Positions 11,896-22,589 of a DNA stretch of 64,000 bases are shown in pieces. Positions within the stretch are counted from its first letter, which is position 1. Every line of letters begins with the position of its first letter. The notes beneath the pieces are model-generated. The model did no database searches and was not told the origin of the DNA. It worked only from the letters and a program-made list of their open reading frames with translations. This stretch comes from Tetmemena sp. SeJ-2015. Its lineage: Eukaryota; Ciliophora; Spirotrichea; Sporadotrichida; Oxytrichidae. Position numbers and translations under genes: made by a program. Where the stretch lies: positions 1 to 64,000 of the forward strand of contig JAJKFJ010022712.1 in assembly GCA_027382625.1 (NCBI GenBank), given 5' to 3'.

Positions 11896-12814
11896 TGCCA
11901 CTTTACGGGTCCTAGATTTTAGCTTTCTAATTTAATGTTATTGAAATATATTTTTTAAATAGAATTTAACTTATGATTTACAATCATCTAATCGACAAGA
12001 TTTTGATTAAAATAATGACACTTCAAATGGATCCTACTAGATTGATAAGTTTTCTGAATCTCACTCCGAAGATAAGAAAAAGAAACTAACCAAGAACCTC
12101 AAGCATGTGAAGACTCTTCTGAGGTCTAGGATAAAGAATGCATTTGAGTTGGACTTTTCAATTACTAAATTCCTCCTTCGCAAAACTTGCAGAGATAAAA
12201 TATATTTATGAGTGTGTTAAGAGATATATTGCCATGTTTATTCAAGAATAAAAGCAAGCAGGACATAAATAAGCATTCTAATTGATTTTTATGAGAATTT
12301 ACATCTTGATCTAGAAAGGAGTAAACCATCTTTAAAAAGAATTCGATATAGTTAGATTCATCCGCAAGGCAAGAATTTAATAGCACTCTCATTTTATAAT
12401 TGCAGATGCTTTGGGGTAATATAACTCACTCCATTTTAGCGAGATCTCATTCCTTACTTCAATTCAAACATTAAGGGACAGGGGGATTTCCTAGTTAACC
12501 CCTTTTTTAATGAAGATATGAAAAATCAGCATCTTGCCAATAATTTGCTAAAAACACAAATAATTTTGTCCTCATTCAATTTCAGAGGGCCTATCCTTAT
12601 AAATTCTTTAATAAGAAAATACTCTTGCTTTTTAGAAACATATATACAAAAAATTATGTTAAGAGCAATTGATATAAAGAAGTCTTTATTTTTAAATAAG
12701 CCCATATGTTTTCAATATATAAGAAAACAGAGAAGCGCTAAAAATATCTATTTTACAAAATATATTTGTATATTGAGTAGATATATTTTTATTTATTATT
12801 CAAGTTAATTTACC

Positions 12815-13450
12815 GCGAAGTCCATAATATCCTATTATGAAATATTTAGAAGAAGATTTAAATGAATGGGATTCCTATAATTTACCATTGTATTAAAGTA
12901 CAAAATGTATTTAATATAAATTTAGAGTTAGAATTTAATTTAGGTCAGATTAAGTTTGTTGTAGAAGAACTAAGAATAAAGAGGACTCGAAGACTGTGAA
13001 ATAGTTATTTATAGATACTCTGAATTAATTATTACTTTAGATATCTTCAATTTGCTATTTATTCAATTTATTACTTATTATATTATTTATTTCTTTACGA
13101 TTTAATTTTGGTGGAATAAAATTTTCTTGAAGTTTCTAAAAATTGATTAGGACTAAATATTTTTGTTTTTTAATTATAATGCAAGATAATGATTTTTCAT
13201 ATTTTATAAAAAAGAGGGTGGGAAGGAAAGTCCAAACATTCTTACTTTTAAAGAGCACTAAAAGATTTCGCCTTCATTAAATTCAAATGAATAGCGCTAA
13301 CAATTATAATGGCAGATAAATAATCAATCTATAGCCAAATTTTCAATCACACCAATTTGCTAGATGCGGATATTCATAAATAGAACATAGAAGAACTAAC
13401 ATTTTAAATTAATTATTTATCATTAAATTAGTCTGCGTCTAATTAATTTT
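12815..13450. other. AT-rich non-coding stretch
   Basis: No reading frame matching the family or any recognised protein; presumably IES or spacer within the member I locus. Confidence 0.5.
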
Positions 13451-13454
13451 CTTT

Positions 13455-13861
13455 TAATATTCTTAATATAGCTGAGAATTTAATAAAAAATTAATTTATT
13501 TATAAATAAAATTATAAATGGATTTAATAAACAGCAGTTGATGTGTATCTAATTTAATGAATCACTATACCATTCGATTCGGCATTAAATTAAAGAGCTT
13601 TACATTATGAAACATTTGAGCGTTCAATATTATAAATGACACGAGTTAATTTGGAAAAAAAATATTGAGGAAATTCGTGAATGAGCTCATATCTAACTGC
13701 TGCGCGACAAAGATAATTAAAGTAGAAACTTATATTAATTTATTATAAGCTATTGAAAAAAGTGAAGAATGTGGTGGGAAATTGTGATTTTAACTGTAAC
13801 TATGTGGCAGTCCCTCTGCTTCATTTTTAACCAGTCATCGATTTTAATTAAATTCCATTTA
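13455..13861 (+). repeat. Spacer repeat R1, copy 1
   Basis: Starts AGCTGAGAATTTAATAAAA and ends with AACCAGTCATCGATTTTAA; contains CACTATACCATTCGATTCGG. The same start, internal CATTCGATT block and end occur in the copies near 21.4, 38.8 and 39.3 kb. Confidence 0.6.
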
Positions 13862-14614
13862 ATGTGACTTTAATCTTAATATATTAAGGATTTATTTATC
13901 TTATTTTATTCTTAATTATAATAATAAAGTGAAATTATTATATTCTTGGGAATTTCTTATATATCAATCAGGAAGATGCAATCTCTATCAAGGAATACTT
14001 TCAACTAATTTATCTCTAGGTACTAAAGAATCCAGAAATTTGTTCTTTAAAATGTAATTAATTTACTTCCATGACTATTAGCAAAGATTATAAATCAAAT
14101 TATGATTATTTTGTATTAAATTATTCACTATAATTTACCTTTTAGAATTAACATTGCAATGCAAAAAATCTTAGAAGACTCTAAGAATGGTTAAGAACTT
14201 AGTGTTTTCTGAGGAAGGAGGGTCTAAATTCTCTTCCTTCATTACTAAATAAACTCTCAAAAATTAAAAGAGTCATAAGCACTTAGAAAAAGGATCCAGT
14301 GATTATTCAAGTCAGCATTTTTAAGCAAAATAAGTTACTAAATCCTCTAAACGCACTCAAGCTAGTCACAGTCCTTCAATAACAAATTTCAAATATACAA
14401 ATAATTGCACAATTTTAATTCAAGAAAAGGTTTGAAATAAAAAAGTGAAGATAACTTAAGCACTTCAAAATAATCGTTGAATAAGATGCAAAGAGTTCAT
14501 CAAAGAGACTAGAATAGGAGTCAGATTCTGAACTTTTAAACTGATAATCTAACGAAGACTATACCTCAGAATTTAATGCAAAATCGGAAGACATTATAGT
14601 TAAAATTTAAATGA

Positions 14615-14957
14615 AAATCGGAATTAAGTTAAAATAATAAAAGAAGAGTTTTAAAATGTTGGCCTTTAAATTATGATTTAAGGAGCTCAATATGGAGTTT
14701 ATTCGATAACTCCTTAAATTATAAAAATAGGTTGCTCTACTGCCAAAATTAGCCTAGTTCGAAACATATGACCGAGATAACTCGTTACCCAGGCCTCGTA
14801 AGAAGTATTTGTAAAGTTGAAAGTTGCTTAGAATATAATACTGAATCGAATTATCATAATCTCAGGTAAATATATCACATTTAAACTGCCAAGGATTTAT
14901 AATTTATTAAGTCATTTATTAATTTATTCTCTTTAAATTAAATTCTCAGCAATATAT
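14615..14957 (-). repeat. Spacer repeat R1, copy 2 (reverse orientation)
   Basis: Begins immediately after the stop of member I with AAATCGGAATTAAGTTAAAA and ends TAAATTCTCAGC, the reverse complement of the R1 start. The middle retains ATCGAATTATCATAATC. Confidence 0.5.
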
Positions 14958-15529
14958 CAAAGATACAGATAAAATTAAACCAGAGGGATATTTATATAAC
15001 TATTACAGTTAATAAATATATTTAAACCTAATCTCCAGCCCACTTTTAAAGCAATTGCAGTTTAAAGCAATTTGAGATATTCTTCTTTATTTTAACATGT
15101 CATGAAACTCCTCTACTTAAAAGTATATGCTCTCTCCTCCTTTTTTATCAGAGAGTTGTTTAATTTTGTTCTTCGAGAGTTATCATTAATTTTTTCTTCT
15201 TTTCACTCTACATTTAGCTCTAAATTCTAAAAATATTAAACATTGCATCAGAATTTTATATCTAATTTGTGTCACTTCTTTTTCTGAAACTTCTACAACC
15301 TGATAAAACTTAAATATAAAGCATTTATTGAGAAATGATGGAGTTTTAAGGCATGTTAAATTAAGGAAGAAGATCTCAAATTACTTTAGCTGCCATTACT
15401 TTATTAGTGGGGTGGAGAAAAGACTTAAATATATTTATTCATTGGAAAAGTAATACAAATAACCCTCTGGTTTAATTTCTTCTGCATCAATGATAATAAA
15501 ACCTCCTAATTTGAATTATTTTTAAAGGT

Positions 15530-15652
15530 ATAATGCAAATATTTCCCAGATAGATCAAACCTCCAATAAAGAAGAGAATAGTAAGAAAGCTTTTGCCATT
15601 TAAATTCAATAACAAAAGGACTCTAAATTTACATTTTAAAGCTATAATAAAA
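15530..15652 (+). CDS. Short coding fragment resembling the family C-terminus, abutting a fold-back element
   Basis: With TAA/TAG as Gln this reads ISQIDQTSNKEENSKKAFAI followed by KDSKFTFQSYNKTREL, similar in style and position of residues to the last segment of member G (KRSNRFTFLDTRVSNTR). The open frame runs straight into the left arm of the fold-back element at 15653, as if the element had inserted into an MDS. No complete gene is visible around it. Confidence 0.3.
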
Positions 15653-16134
15653 CTAGAGAATTAAAAGAAAAAACATTTCTAAAAACATACTCTATTATAT
15701 TAGCTGTGAATCTAAATTTGACTAAATAATTTTCGTTTGAAATAATGAAATATCAGTAGCAGATGCCAGCCTCCCCATCACTAAAAAAATACAATTTTAC
15801 ACTCAGCCGCACACCCTCACCCTCCAGTTTACCGATGATGTAGCTGCTACAAGGAACTTCGGTCATCTTTAGCTCTCACCTCGGCAAGTCCGAGAGACCT
15901 CAACCAAGTTTACTGAGAATTGAATCATCGGTAAACTGGAGGGCTGTTGTCGAGACTGCAGCCACCGTAGCCAAGCCGGCTGAGTGTAAAATTGTATTTT
16001 TTTAGTGATGGGGGAGGCTGGCATCTGCTACTGATATTTCATTATTTCAAACGAAAATTATTTAGTCAAACTTAGATTCACAGCTAATATAATAGAGCAT
16101 GTTTTTAGAAATGCTTTTTCTATTAATTCTCTAG
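15653..16134. mobile_element. 482 bp fold-back element with ~157 bp inverted arms
   Basis: 15653-15809 and 15977-16134 are reverse complements with only a few mismatches (arms start CTAGAGAATTAA and end ACTCAGCCG). Inside, 15821-15839 and 15924-15942 form a second inverted pair (CCTCCAGTTTACCGATGAT). The central ~85 bases are GC-rich. The structure is typical of MITE or foldback transposons. I cannot assign a superfamily because no clear target duplication is visible. Confidence 0.8.
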
Positions 16135-17515
16135 AATATTAACTTATTTTTTTTCTAAATTTTTATTATTTTAATAAAATTATTTTTTGGACTTGAGTAG
16201 AGCTCGCGATATTTAACAAAAAAATTAATCTTAAGGAGGGTACATTAAATTATTGAAGGTAGTTGCTAAATCTTCTTTTAATAAATATAGTTACTGAAAA
16301 TGCTTATTTAATTTACAATATAACAAAAGATAATTTAATAGCTTTTAAGAAATTTCAAATTTTTGATAGATCACTTTATAAGAAAAGTATTTCTAAGATT
16401 TAAAAATTTTTATTGATAAATAATTTTCAGTCTTATTAATTTTCTGACTCTTCAAATCTCCAACTTAAATCTCCCTTTAAGAATTAATTTTTCCACTTAT
16501 TATTTATAATTAAGAAGGATTTTAAGTTAGAATAACTTGACAAGGCAGATAAAGACAAGTTATGAAACTGATAAAATACGACAAATTTACACAAATTTTC
16601 TTGACAATTTTACTAACTTTAATTTAAATTCTTGTTTATCTTTTTATCACTCCATCATAAAAGTATTAAAATTAAAGATTAATTTTCAAAAAACTTTTAA
16701 ATTCAAATTACAAATATCTATAATAGCTCCTGAAGAATAAAGCTCAGAAAATTTCAAATATCAAAATTTAAATATTATTTAACTAATTAAGGAAGCAATA
16801 AATGTCAAAACTTTTTTTTTAAAAATTAAAGATAAATAATGATAACCATCTTTTATATTTTTTATTAAGTGATGATAGTAAATGGGAAAGTGAGATTATA
16901 TTTTTCAATTAAGTTTTAAATAGGTTTTAGAAATGCCAGTGATAATAAAGTGCAAAGATAAGTCAAATAATTATTAACTAAAAAGGGCCTTAAATCTCCA
17001 TTATAATTTAAATTAAAATCTCAAAGCATTACTGAGTTCGTTATTGAGCGGAGTCAATGTATGAATCAAGTGTTTCTTTCACTAATCTTGTGTTAGTTAA
17101 CAACCAATTTTCATTTCTTATTCAGACCATATTTAATTTTTTAATAAAATAAGTTATTAATGAGAATTGATTTGGAGTTGTAGGATAACTTATAAATAAC
17201 TTTTGTTAAATATATTAGTGAAATGAATTTAATTAGAATTAGGGATCAATAATTTATATATTTTATCTATCTAATAAAATTATTTTGACTTTTGAGTAAC
17301 ATATATTTATTTTATTTCTTAAATAAGAACATAAATTCTTATTGATAATAGTTTTAATATAGAGTAAAAAACAAGCTCCTAAAAAATGTAAGCATTTGCT
17401 TATTTCTTACTATTTCTAAATTTACAAAATAAAATTTGGATATAATTTAATTTTTTACTTTGAGAAATATATAGGTTGTAGAATTAATTGTTGATAGACT
17501 TAAAATATACTTGAT
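16135..17515. other. AT-rich spacer upstream of member A
   Basis: About 1.4 kb without a supportable gene. Short open frames such as one at 16537-16740 are Asn/Lys/Phe/Ile-rich and unlike the neighbouring proteins. It presumably contains the promoter of member A, but no motif is identifiable. Confidence 0.45.
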
Positions 17516-17519
17516 TAGA

Positions 17520-20500
17520 ATGTTTTGGAAGACGACGAAAGGAAAACAAAGTATGTTTAGATTTCTGGAGAAGATTGTGAGGAAGGCGGACAAGTTTGGG
17601 GCTCCAGTTTCTCTAACTTTCAAGAAGGAGGTGACTTACAAATCCACCTTCGGAGGAATAATGTCCATCATCTCTGTCGTAGCCACTTTAGCTTACTTAA
17701 TCTCCTATTCACCAATTAAAATGTATTTCAAAAATTATTTTAACAAATATCTTAAATTTAAGTTATTCCCTCAGAAAATAAAATTATAAGAAGCAATTGA
17801 AAAGGAAAGATACTTAAATAGTATCAGTGCATATCACAGATATATCTATTCCTTTATTTTATCAAGATTAACCAAGGATTAAATTTAAAAATAAATTTCA
17901 TTTTATTGCATGAGTGAAAGAAACTATAAAATTTAAATTTGTTTAATTATAATCAATTAATTTCTGCGGCAATAGATAGACGTAGCATTCAATAGAAAAT
18001 CCTATACTTTGAGCAACACCTATTACCAATTTATTTAATTTTAACTACACTGTTTAAAAGAAAATTATTTAATTTGCCATAATTTTTTTATAAAAACACC
18101 TTTATCAACAAAGACTTATACACGGACGATTAGACGTTGTGTCTAGGAAAATATAATCATTAAGAGAAACTGATTTAAATTTGTGTTCGATTTATCTGAA
18201 TTCGATTTTGCAGTGCAGCTTAATTACCGTGGCACAAATACCACCATCGCTTCTTAAATTATTTTCAATTTAATTAAAACCTTGTATTAAATATTATGAA
18301 ATTTTCAAAATAACCTTTTTTATGTTTGCTTCTTCTAACTTTATTGGTTATTTTTGTAACTTGCAGTCCTATTTCTCACTAATTAATTTAAATTGAAATA
18401 TTCACTAGCCTACTATGAATTCTCGTCGCACTTAAAGCCAAACTATACCACCAATGAATTCCCTTAACAGTTTGAATATAGTTATATCCCTCTCGATAGG
18501 TGTAATATCAAATAGTTTATAGATAAAAATATTTAAGATACTAAATGTGAGGTGCAATGATACGAGGTTCATTTAAAAATACCTAATTAAGTTAAAAAAT
18601 ATTACATTTATCTAATTAATTAGTCATGTGTATTTCAAGTTAAATTAATTTTCTTGAAAGCCATTTATTAAAAGCAAATTTAATTAAAGTGAGCTAAGCT
18701 TCAATTTATATTTTTAATTAATCTTTTCGTTGTGTAATTAAGCTTGTCCTGTAATTTAAATAATAGATTGTAACTTGATTATTCTTGTCTTTGCTCATCA
18801 CTCTAACTCATTTAACCTTTAGAGAGATATCTACATTAATATTTAAATTACTTTGAATTCACATTTTAGACAAAAAACTTTATTAATTTGATGCACCACA
18901 GCACAATTGAATTATTTTTTTTCCCTATTTTATCTTAATATGATTTAATTTTAATGAGTGATATTTTATAATTTGGTGAATAAATTCATGGGATAAGCGA
19001 ATGATAATTATTCTAACTGGTGGTGCCCCCAGGTATAAAATTTTACTTTACTAGGGCCTGGGGCTTCCTAGAGAAAGCTTTTCTATTTTCGCCTTTCCTA
19101 TTGCAACTAAGCACTGCTCTAATAAAATAATTAAATCTGTTTTATATTTTTGCTCTCTATAAATTTCCCTAACGATATATGCAGGACAAAAGAGGAGTCA
19201 ATAAAAATAAAAAATTATTTTAATAGTCGGATCAGCTTTAAATATAATAAAATATATTTATTTTTAAATAGCTCCTATCACAGATGTCCCTTATAACAGC
19301 TACTCTATCACAATATTTAATATTTATAAATAGGTTTATCAAATATTTTGAGTCTGCTTCTTTCGAATCCCCGATCAAGTATTTTAAACTTTGAAATAAT
19401 TTTGAGTATTACATCTATTCCAACTAAACTTGCAACCAATAATTATTTTTAAAATAAATAAAGCAATTTCTCTCTCCTTTATTTAAAATAAGGTAAGATA
19501 AAATGCAAGATTGAAATTTTTTAAATTTTTTTTATAGTTTACGCTTATTTCAGCTCTGAGACTAAGGATGTGCTTTTTAAATTGCAGAAGCAGGTAGCTT
19601 ACCTCAAAGACTCCTGGCTTTACTCCAGTTTAGAAAATCAAAACTTGACTTATACATCAGTCATATAAATTATATATTAGTCCGATACTACTTTTCAGAC
19701 TCCAGCGTCCGATATGATGATTCTCTAATAAATATTTACTTCACTCCTTATTTAAATTAAATTTTCATCACCCAAGATGAAGCAATAACCACAACGCATA
19801 GACAAGAATAAGGGGTATTTATGTATTACTCATCATAAAGAATGCTTTATATATCCTTATAATAATAAAATTGTTGAATCTTTTAATTATATTGAGGATA
19901 ATAAATAATTTATTCTCCCTAAAGTATTTAATCTTCTGAACGCTCTTTCAGCAACTGGAGGAATCTCTTCAGTAATTCTCTTGATCTTTAGTTTAGTCAC
20001 TCAGCGCATTTAAAAAACTTTATAAACCCATCATATCTCTATAAATAATAAATACTAAGTAATAGTTCTGGAGTTTACTTCCTCCACATGATGAAGCAGC
20101 TATTTATTTGCATCAATGAACAAGATAATTTTCAAACTGATTATTATTTAAATCTTTATTTCTTTCTTTAAAAACTGATCAAACGAGAAAATCCAATTTA
20201 AAACCTCCTTCTCAAACAAAACTCAGACTACCATCTTCATTTATTTATTAACAGATATTTCGAATTGTAAATCTTTAAATAAACATTTTTCCCTTCTAAT
20301 TTAAATCATTTACACTCAATCATTTAGAAAATCACTATAAACTTGGATAGATCTGGCTAGATTATTTTTCACTCTCCTCTATATTTTTTATTTTTCTTTT
20401 TTTAGATTGAGGATTAAAGCAATTATTTGAAATCTCCGGTGAGCTCCACTAATAAGAACAGCAGGCTCAATAAAATTAAAATATCATTTATAATTTCCTT

Positions 20501-21411
20501 ACTATTATTGCTAATAAGATAGGGAGAAAGGAAGATTCTACCATATCGCTTTTCCAATGTCAGCCTGTTAAAATAATTGCTTCTTTTTAAATTGAGACTA
20601 ATGAGAAAGGTGTTAGGATTGAATCTAGTTTATTATTTAATCCGAGATAACAAAGAGAAAGAGCGATGAAGACAAATCTACAGACAGGTTGAATAAAATA
20701 TGTATGTTTGTTTTATTTAATTAAAATGAATTTACTGTCTCCACCAAGTAAACTTCTGAATTAAGTTTCCAATCACACTGGAAAGAAATTTATAAAATTA
20801 TTATTTAAAGTTGTTTAATTTGTGAAGCGCGTTATAGAGAAAAGAATAAATAGCGCTTTTGAGTTGAACATCTCAGTGATGAAGATATATTTTATTGTTT
20901 TAAGTTTGCAATAAGAATGACCTTGAGAAGTTTCATACCCTGCAAATGCCGAAAGCTCACAAGACAGGAGATACTTGCAAATGGAAAAATAGTGATAAAT
21001 AATAATCTAACTTATTTTATCTTGCTTAGAAAGGAATAGAGATTTTGTAAAAGGAATTTGATATTGTCAACTTCATTAAGAAGGGAAGGATTGGAAAGTA
21101 TATTTAAATTTAATTTGGAGAAGCGATTGGCGAGATAGCTCTAACTCCGCTTTAAAGACACCTTATTCCATATTTTAACAAAAATATACTCGCTCTTGAT
21201 CAAATTATAAATATTCATAACACTAAAAACCATTCCTTAAACAATTTATATGGTTTTAAAGTTTAAGAAAATAAGTTTTGCTTTTAAGAATTTTAATGCA
21301 ATAAGTAAGTTTGATCAAAGTGGAGGGAATATAATGAGACAAAAAACAACCACCAACATTAAACAAGTACTCAAGAAGACTATGAAGACTAAGAAATCTC
21401 AAATATAATGA
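17520..21411 (+). CDS. Family member A: two-TM ciliate membrane protein, split by IESs
   Basis: ATG at 17520. The first MDS (to ~17712) encodes a basic N-terminus, the conserved FGAPVSLTFKKEVTY and KSTFGG motifs and a membrane segment. Later segments: ~17955-18035 (AFNRKSYTLSNTYYQF), 18188-18240 (SEFDFAVQLNYRGT), 18400-18500 (KPNYTTNEFPQQFEYSY), 18990-19110 (WWCPQ), 19545-19690 (KLQKQVAYLKDSWLYSSLEN), 19682-19745, 19920-20030 (NALSATGGISSVILLIF, second membrane segment) and 20085-20145. The tail is at 20820-20975 (INSAFELNISVM, LRSFIPC), ~21050-21080 (KEFDIVNFIKK) and 21120-21240 (AIGEIALTPLQRHLIPYFNK), with C-terminus KKTMKTKKSQ and TGA 21409-21411. No premature TGA was noticed within clear segments. 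Function unknown; likely a surface or endomembrane protein. Confidence 0.75.
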
Positions 21412-21822
21412 GAATTTAATTAAAATTGGTGATTAGTTAAAATAATAAATGGAGAATTGCAAAAACGAGGCAATTGAAATGATTGATTTTACCCTGATCT
21501 GCTGCTTTTTCGAAACCTCATAAAAATTAATATGTGTTTCTTCTTTGTTCATCTTCATAGACCCTCTCAGTAGAGAGACATGATTAGCATACACTCATTC
21601 TACTTTAATATTTATTTCATCTAAATTTGTGACGCTTATAGCTCTGTACTGAGCGCTCCCACACAAAAGTTGCAAGTAAATAAAGTTCTTATAATTTGAC
21701 ACAGAATCGAATGGTCTAATTATTATTTAAATTTGACACCCTTTAACTGCTTATTTATTCCATTTTAATTTAATAATTAAATTAATATAATTTTCTATTA
21801 AATTCTCAGCTATAATAAAGGA
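21412..21822 (-). repeat. Spacer repeat R1, copy 3 (reverse orientation)
   Basis: Starts right at the end of member A with TTAATTAAAATTGGTGATTA, contains GAATCGAATGGTCTAATTA and ends TTAAATTCTCAGCT. The arrangement gene stop then reversed R1 is the same as for member I. Confidence 0.65.
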
Positions 21823-21925
21823 ATCTTTTCTCAATTAAGAGTTATTTAATTTGACTTACTCTCTTTAAATTTTTTGAGATCGATGAGCTTTGAACCAAAA
21901 ATATTTAATTTTCTTTGTGAGTAGT

Positions 21926-22290
21926 ATGTTACCTCCAAGAAGACCTAGTAATTCGTAAAAAATCTACGTTTCTAATTCTCAATAAACTTTATAACCTATA
22001 TTTGTAAGTTTCACTATAGATGGAAAAGATGATCTTCCAGCAGCAATTAGTAATAATTCTAGACGAGGTGAAGAGAGTAGAACTCCCGACAGTAACATAA
22101 ATCTAAGCCATACTGACTTCACTCCCCTCTCCTACGATGAAATTAAATAGACTTTGTTTGGTAAAAATCATTTTAATAGATTAATTATGACACAGCATTT
22201 TTAAGTAAATAGCAGGAAGCAATTATAAAGTAGAGCAAGCATCAAAACAAGGCGAGAAAGAACCACAAAAAGAAAGATATTGATAAATGA
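21926..22290 (+). CDS. Small gene with basic C-terminus, unknown function
   Basis: ATG at 21926 (MLPPRRPSNSQKIYVSNSQ), an apparent ~35-45 bp IES near 21985-22020, then DGKDDLPAAISNNSRRGEE and FTPLSYDEIKQTLFGKNHF. A second interruption near 22165-22195 is followed by SKQQEAIIKQSKHQNKARKN and a Lys-rich end before TGA 22288-22290. About 100 residues in total, hydrophilic, no membrane segment. It sits 300 bases upstream of the Integrator subunit 7 homolog on the same strand. Not recognised; could be a small nuclear or RNA-binding protein by composition only. Confidence 0.45.
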
Positions 22291-22589
22291 GAGCCTTAAA
22301 TTTTAAGAGCTTGATTTAGCTCATATTTTAATCAATAAGATATCTTCTTCCTCTAAATTAATCCTGTAGAATAAGCGATTACTATGAATAGGGATTTAAA
22401 CTGTCATTTTTAAAATTGATTTTCATGCTATATTAATTTAAAGCAAACACTTCAAATATATTTCTAGAATCCCATCAATGTTCCCACAATAAGGTTCACG
22501 ATTTTTCAATTGCATTTTCAAATTAGGATAAAAGCAGAATATAATTCTGAGTAGTATTAAATAAAGGTAGAGAATTATTGATTAATAAA

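Larger units (their letters stand above)
12006..14614 (+). pseudogene. Family member I: isolated tail of the two-TM family
   Basis: Only the cytosolic tail is present. The pieces are 12030-12175 (basic stretch, then RIKNAFELDFSI), 12214-12260 (VLRDILPCLFKNKSKQD), 12335-12375 (KEFDIVRFIRKARI), 12405-12470 (ADALG ... RDLIPYFNSNI), 14262-14420 and 14425-14614, ending QNLMQNRKTLQLKFK with TGA at 14612-14614. Relative to members A, C, D and E one base is missing just after ADALG near 12415-12425, which shifts frame inside an otherwise conserved segment. No N-terminal or membrane segments are found upstream, where an unrelated F-BAR gene and a GC-rich repeat occur. It may be a remnant, or its front half may be rearranged elsewhere. 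Confidence 0.55.

Noticed and set aside
12165..12392. 75-residue minus-strand frame
   Set aside because: Antisense shadow of the conserved tail segments of member I.
12518..12808. 96-residue plus-strand frame
   Set aside because: Composition is typical of AT-rich non-coding DNA here, and no similar segment follows the tail in other members.
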